From Actinomycetota bacterium (GTDB lineage: Bacteria > Actinomycetota > Acidimicrobiia > Acidimicrobiales > Iamiaceae), in NCBI GenBank assembly GCA_017882935.1, contig JADGOP010000040.1, forward strand, positions 1 through 10,507: a stretch of 10,507 nt of DNA. Direction: 5' to 3'. The position numbers were made by a program, and so were the translations under genes. Within the stretch, counting starts at the first letter, position 1. Each line of letters begins with the position of its first letter. A model generated the notes under the pieces. It was not told the DNA's origin and made no database searches. It saw only the letters and a list, made by a program, of their open reading frames with translations. Of this stretch, positions 7,104-10,507 are shown piece by piece.

Positions 7104-7140
7104 CGTGCGGATCGCGTCGCTGAGCGACGGTTTTCGCACG
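7104..7140. repeat. Nested intergenic hairpin in the SDR-fadE30 gap
   Basis: The outer arms are CGTGCG (7104-7109) and CGCACG (7135-7140), extended by a G-T and an A-T pair. The inner arms are CGTCGC (7115-7120) and GCGACG (7124-7129) around a TGA loop, and a 3x3 mismatch separates the two stems. It lies in the transcribed spacer between two genes of the minus-strand operon. It has no T-tract on either strand, so it looks more like an RNA processing or stability element, or a dispersed palindromic repeat, than a simple terminator. ACGTGCGGA at its left edge recurs at 4606-4614. Confidence 0.6.
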
Positions 7141-7177
7141 CAGAACGAGAGAAGGGGGTGCGCTGGGTGCTTCCGGG

Positions 7178-8086
7178 CTAGTAGCGCAGGCCCGGGGCGC
7201 GGGTGAAGAAGACGTCGGTGGCGAGCTGCTGGCCGAGCTTCTCGGCGTCCCAGCGCTTCTTGGTGCTGATCGTCGGGCCGTCGGCCCAGCCCTTCATGAG
7301 CACGATCTTGTCGCCGACGGCCCGGATGATCTGACCGGTGATGTGCTGCGACTCATCGCTGGCGAGCCAGGCGACGAGCGGCGAGGAGGTCGACGGGTCC
7401 ATGGGGTTGAACTCGTCGTCGGGGACCTCGTCGGCCTCGATGACCTTGGGGGCGTTGGGCATGGTGCCGGTGATGCGGGTGGCCGCCGCGGGCCCGACGC
7501 AGTTCACGGTGACGCCGAGCTTGAACAGCTCGAGGCTGAGCGTCTGGGTGAGCCCGGCGATGCCCGCCTTGGCGGTGGCGTAGTTGGTCTGGCCGAAGTT
7601 CCCGACCAGGCCGGCACCGGACGTGGTGTTGATGATGCGGCCGGCGAAGGCCTCGCCCGACTTGGAGCGGTCGCGGAAGTACACCGCGGCGTGCTTGCTG
7701 GGCGCCCACGTGCCCTTGACGTGCACCGTGAGCACCGAGTCGAAGTCGGCCTCGCTCATGTTCCAGATCGCCGAGTCGCGCACGATGCCGGCGTTGTTCA
7801 CCAGGATGTCGAGCTTGCCGTAGGTGTCGACGGCCTGCTGGATCATGCGGCCCGCACCCTCGTAGTCGGCCACGTTCTCGTAGTTGCCGACGGCCTCACC
7901 ACCCCGCGAGGTGATGATGTCGACGGTGAGGTCGGCGTCCTTGCCACCACCTTCGCCCGACACCGACACCCCGAGGTCGTTGACGACCACCTTGGCGCCG
8001 TGCTTGGCGAGCTCGAGTGCGTGACCACGGCCGATGCCGTGGCCCGCGCCGGTGACGATGGCGACCTTGCCGTCGAGGATGCCCAT
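7178..8086 (-). CDS. SDR oxidoreductase, MFE-2/HSD17B4-like 3-hydroxyacyl-CoA dehydrogenase
   Basis: A 302-residue short-chain dehydrogenase. The motifs are TGAGHGIG (12-19), the NAD-specificity Asp in NDLGV (36-40), NNAGIVRD (97-104), catalytic Ser156 (NTTSGAG), and Tyr169/Lys173 in YATAK. The glycine-rich insert after NDLGV (SVSGEGGGKDAD) and the NNAGIVRD block are hallmarks of the dehydrogenase domain of peroxisomal multifunctional enzyme type 2 and of actinobacterial relatives such as Rv3548c/Hsd4A. These oxidise (3R)-hydroxyacyl-CoAs, often of sterols, with NAD+. That fits the (R)-specific MaoC hydratase in the same operon. The long C-terminal tail (~275-302, ending RAPGLRY) is beyond the minimal SDR fold. 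The ATG at 8086 has GGAGG 11 bases upstream. Further upstream the frame crosses the operator and looks non-coding. It is the first gene of the operon and lies 25 bases after the operator. Confidence 0.92.
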   Translation of the reverse strand: MGILDGKVAIVTGAGHGIGRGHALELAKHGAKVVVNDLGVSVSGEGGGKDADLTVDIITSRGGEAVGNYENVADYEGAGRMIQQAVDTYGKLDILVNNAGIVRDSAIWNMSEADFDSVLTVHVKGTWAPSKHAAVYFRDRSKSGEAFAGRIINTTSGAGLVGNFGQTNYATAKAGIAGLTQTLSLELFKLGVTVNCVGPAAATRITGTMPNAPKVIEADEVPDDEFNPMDPSTSSPLVAWLASDESQHITGQIIRAVGDKIVLMKGWADGPTISTKKRWDAEKLGQQLATDVFFTRAPGLRY

Positions 8087-8111
8087 GGGACGCGTTGCCT
8101 CCGTGAAGAGA

Positions 8112-8128
8112 TCTGATGAGTCGTCAGA
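8112..8128. promoter_or_regulatory. Palindromic operator, probable TetR-family site (copy 2)
   Basis: TCTGATGAGTCGTCAGA on the plus strand: 8-base arms around one base, 7 of 8 complementary, and 15/17 identical to the copy at 2872-2888. It lies 25 bases before the minus-strand SDR start and touches the proposed -10 element (8128-8133), so a bound repressor would occlude the start of transcription of the four-gene operon. Confidence 0.7.
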
Positions 8129-8158
8129 TACTACTTCCGGGCTGCGAACGCCCGGCAA
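8128..8158 (-). promoter_or_regulatory. Candidate promoter of the minus-strand catabolic operon
   Basis: On the minus strand TTGCCG (8158-8153) and TAGTAT (8133-8128) each match the -35 and -10 consensus at four of six positions, with a 19-base spacer that is longer than ideal. The spacer and -35 contain an inverted repeat CCGGGC/GCCCGG (8137-8142 and 8150-8155). Transcription would start within the operator at 8112-8128. Confidence 0.4.
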
Positions 8159-8280
8159 GACGACGCCCCAGCCCCGATCGCTCCAGGTCAGGCTCCGGAC
8201 AGCCGATGAGCACTGGGCGGCATCCGGGCCACTTGTGGGTCGCCGCAAGCCCCAGACGCTGTTCGAACGAGCACCGCGCC

Positions 8281-9681
8281 ATGCCGCCGACCACCACGAC
8301 CACCACCGTCGCGCCGCCACCGGTCAACGTCCCGCGCACGTTGCCGCTGGTCTCGGTGATGACCCAGGGAGCCAAGGGCGACGGCGTCAACAACGACACC
8401 GCGGCCTTCCAGGCGGCGCTCGACAACGCCGGCCTGGCCACGGTCGGGAGGATCGACGTGCCGCCGGGCATCTACGTAGTGGGCCCGCTCACGGTGCCTG
8501 CGGGCGTGCTGCTGGTCGGAGCCGGCCCGGGCTCGGTGCTGCGCCGCGCTGCGGGCACGACGGGCGCGCTGCTCAGCACCTCCGGCACCCACGTCACCCT
8601 CCAGTCCCTCCACCTCGACGGCGGCGGCATCCAGGTCCTCGCCGCCGCCACCCGGGTGCGCATCGTCGACTGCGAGATCACCGGGGCCTCCGATCCCGCC
8701 ATCACCTCCGCCGGCACCGGCGTGATCATCGCCGGAAACGTGGTCTCCGGCGCCGCCACCGACGCGATCGCCGTGAGCGGGCCCCAGACCTCCGTCATGG
8801 GGAACCGCATCAGCGGCTCGGGGTCTGCCGGCATCCGGCTGACCGGCAACGGCAGCGCGAACAACGCCACCACGGTCATCGGCAACGACATCGCCGTCCC
8901 TGCGGGCCACGGGCCGGCCGGGATCGTCGTCGACGGCGCCACCGGGGTCACGGTGTCCGACAACCGCGTCGGCGGCAGCACCAGCGCCGCCGGCGGGGTG
9001 GGCATCGGCATCACGTCCGACAGCGCCCCGGTGAGCAACATCACGGTCAGTGGCAACGACGTGTCGTCGATCGGCGCCGACGGCGTGGTGGTGCAGCAGG
9101 CCCAGCGGGTGTCGCTGGCGGGCAACGCAGTGGCGGGCTGCCTCGGCCGGGGCATCGTCGTGGGGGCCAGCAGCAGCGTCGTCGTCGACGCCAACACGGT
9201 CAGTGGCTGCGGGGCCACCGGCGTCGACGCCTCGGGCACGACCGATGTGGTGGTCACCGGCAACGTCTGCACGCAGAACACCTCCGCCGGCATCACGCTC
9301 GGCGGCGCCAACGGCACGGCGCGCAGCGTGGTGGCCGACAACGTGTGCAGCGGGCAGGCCAAGGGCATCAGCGCCACAGGCCTGCTCGACGGCGTGGTGC
9401 TCTCGGGCAACCAGCTCGGCGGCAACACCACCACCGGCCTGTCCCTGGTGGGGGCGACGCTGAGCGGAGGCACCACCTCACTGCCGCTCCGGTGCATCCA
9501 TGCGGTCACGGTCGGCACCAACGCCACGGCGGTCGCCCACGGCCTGCCCTACGTGCCGCTGAGCGTGGCCATCACCCCCACCTCGGCGGGCTCGGTGTGG
9601 CAGGCCGCGGCCAGCGACGCCACCAACGTGTACCTGCAGGCGAGCACATCGGGGGTGGGTTGTGAGCTCATCGTCGGGTAG
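8281..9681 (+). CDS. Right-handed beta-helix protein (pectate-lyase-3 type), first of a tandem pair
   Basis: A 466-residue protein if started at the ATG at 8281. A Thr/Pro-rich N-terminus (PPTTTTTTVAPPP) leads into the pectate-lyase-3 cap motif GAKGDGVNNDTAAFQAAL (30-47) and PPGIYVVGPL. About ten parallel beta-helix coils follow, with recurring Gly-Asn ladder motifs (VIIAGN, VMGN, VIGN, VSDN, VSGN, LAGN, VTGN, VADN, LSGN). Residues 400-466 form a separate small domain (VTVGTNATAVAHGLPYVPLSVAITPTS...VWQAAASDATNVYLQAS) of the kind seen at the ends of phage tail and surface beta-helix proteins. No catalytic residues are recognised; carbohydrate binding or cleavage is only a family-level guess. 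No signal peptide is visible in any frame upstream. In-frame ATGs at 8206 and 8116 would add arginine-rich, non-coding-looking sequence, and 8116 lies within the operator. The Shine-Dalgarno is weak, so the start is uncertain. Confidence 0.8.
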   Translation: MPPTTTTTTVAPPPVNVPRTLPLVSVMTQGAKGDGVNNDTAAFQAALDNAGLATVGRIDVPPGIYVVGPLTVPAGVLLVGAGPGSVLRRAAGTTGALLSTSGTHVTLQSLHLDGGGIQVLAAATRVRIVDCEITGASDPAITSAGTGVIIAGNVVSGAATDAIAVSGPQTSVMGNRISGSGSAGIRLTGNGSANNATTVIGNDIAVPAGHGPAGIVVDGATGVTVSDNRVGGSTSAAGGVGIGITSDSAPVSNITVSGNDVSSIGADGVVVQQAQRVSLAGNAVAGCLGRGIVVGASSSVVVDANTVSGCGATGVDASGTTDVVVTGNVCTQNTSAGITLGGANGTARSVVADNVCSGQAKGISATGLLDGVVLSGNQLGGNTTTGLSLVGATLSGGTTSLPLRCIHAVTVGTNATAVAHGLPYVPLSVAITPTSAGSVWQAAASDATNVYLQASTSGVGCELIVG

Positions 9682-10507
9682 CCACCAGCCGCTCGCACGC
9701 CGCGCCTTCATCGGCGGCGGCCTCGCGGCGGGTGCCGGCGCGTGGCTGACCGGCAACGCGCTCCCGGCCGACGCCGCCGCGACCACCACGACCCCGTTCG
9801 TCGTGAGCGTGCGCGACCTCGGCGCGGTGGGCGACGGCGTGGCCGACGACACCGCCTGCTTCACCGCCGCCATCACGTTGGCGGCCGGGAACGCCGGGGC
9901 CGTGTTCGTGGGCTCGGGCACCTACCTGGTCGGGCCGCTCGCCATCAGCCAGAGGTGCACCATGGTCGGCTGTGGCGTGGGCTCGGTCATCCGGCTCGTC
10001 CCGGGGTCGGCGGCCGACCTGCTCACCATCGCCGCACCCAACGTCACCGTCCGCCAGGTGCTGCTCGACGCCAACGGCACGTCGGGATCGACCGTGGTGG
10101 TCGCGTCGGCGGCGACCGACGCCACGCTCCAGTCCTGCGATCTGCTCGGCTCGGGTGGGTCTGCCGTGCGGGTGGGGGCACCCGGTGCAGTCGTGGACCG
10201 GGTCCTCGTGCGGGGCGCCGGCGCTGCGGGCATCAGCGTCGAGGGAGCCGACCGGGCCTCGATCCTCCACAACGAGATCTCCGGCGCGGGTGGCGACAGC
10301 ATCGCCGTGGCGGGCGGCGCGGGCTCGCTCGTCCAGGGCAACATCGTCGACGGCACCGGCGGAGCCATCAGGGCAGTGGGCATCCGCATCTCCTCGGGTG
10401 CGGTCGATGCACGCGTGTCGGCCAACGCCGTGAGGTCGACCACCAGCCACGGCATCCTCGTCGACGGGCTCGGCGGCAGCGGGACCAGCCGGGTCGGGGT
10501 GCGCGGC
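9662..10507 (+). CDS. Tat-exported beta-helix protein (pectate-lyase-3 type), 3' end outside window
   Basis: The frame is open from GTG 9662 to the last base (282 codons seen). The GTG overlaps the end of the previous gene by 20 bases and follows a G-rich Shine-Dalgarno-like GGGGGTGGG (9651-9659). The N-terminus is a twin-arginine type signal peptide: LARRAFIGGG (Arg13-Arg14), a hydrophobic Gly/Ala stretch and PADAAA near 35-40 as the likely cleavage region, then a short Thr run. The mature part begins VSVRDLGAVGDGVADDTACF, the pectate-lyase-3 cap, and GTYLVGPLAI, followed by beta-helix coils. It is a clear paralogue of the preceding protein (VSVMTQGAKGDGVNNDTAAF, GIYVVGPLTV), so the pair arose by tandem duplication. 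It probably acts outside the cell or on its surface, folded before export. The substrate is unknown. Confidence 0.85.
   Translation, partial: MSSSSGSHQPLARRAFIGGGLAAGAGAWLTGNALPADAAATTTTPFVVSVRDLGAVGDGVADDTACFTAAITLAAGNAGAVFVGSGTYLVGPLAISQRCTMVGCGVGSVIRLVPGSAADLLTIAAPNVTVRQVLLDANGTSGSTVVVASAATDATLQSCDLLGSGGSAVRVGAPGAVVDRVLVRGAGAAGISVEGADRASILHNEISGAGGDSIAVAGGAGSLVQGNIVDGTGGAIRAVGIRISSGAVDARVSANAVRSTTSHGILVDGLGGSGTSRVGVRG

Noticed and set aside
8261..8268. GTTCGAAC, resembling a tRNA T-loop
   Set aside because: No acceptor, D or anticodon stems can be folded around it; it is only a short palindrome.
8034..9665. Plus-strand frame of 543 codons over the first beta-helix gene
   Set aside because: Its translation is almost only Arg, His, Gly and Ala, whereas the neighbouring frame shows regular beta-helix coils.

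Overview
The base composition (very high GC, strong G/C at third codon positions, GTG starts) and the gene content point to a high-GC actinobacterium. The closest sequence resemblances I can recall are to mycobacterial steroid-catabolism proteins, but the operators are not the mycobacterial ones, so a non-mycobacterial lineage such as Acidimicrobiia is plausible. That placement is inference; there is no rRNA or other taxonomic marker in the window.

Layout. (1) Positions 1-2826, plus strand: the 3' end of an ABC-transporter ATPase gene and, 4 bases on, a complete MacB/FtsX-type permease of 850 residues. Together they form an exporter or lipoprotein-release type transporter of unknown substrate. 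(2) Positions 2911-4559, plus strand: a zinc-ribbon/OB-fold (DUF35) protein and a thiolase-like 'lipid-transfer' enzyme joined by an ATGA overlap. (3) Positions 8086-4630, minus strand: a four-gene run of MFE-2-like SDR, FadE30-like acyl-CoA dehydrogenase, IpdF-like SDR and HtdZ-like MaoC hydratase. It converges on region 2, with only 70 bases between the two stop codons. (4) Positions 8281-10507, plus strand: two tandem, overlapping right-handed beta-helix proteins (pectate-lyase-3 type). The second has a Tat-type signal peptide and runs off the right end.

Regions 2 and 3 read as one catabolic module. They provide dehydrogenation, hydration and oxidation of the hydroxyl, then C-C cleavage by a DUF35/thiolase-type pair, acting on CoA thioesters of a steroid-like or other bulky substrate. 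The strongest support for a single module is regulatory. A near-identical 17-base palindrome (TCTGACGGGTCGTCAGA at 2872-2888 and TCTGATGAGTCGTCAGA at 8112-8128, 15/17 identical) sits 22-25 bases before the first gene of each arm. It looks like the operator of one TetR-type repressor, which is not encoded in the window. No KstR or KstR2 motif was seen.

The remaining non-coding DNA is short: 2827-2910 (promoter/operator), 4560-4629 (convergent gap with a hairpin), 7072-7177 (intra-operon gap with a nested hairpin) and 8087-8280 (promoter/operator and leader of the beta-helix gene). I see no tRNA, rRNA, CRISPR array, insertion sequence or attachment site.
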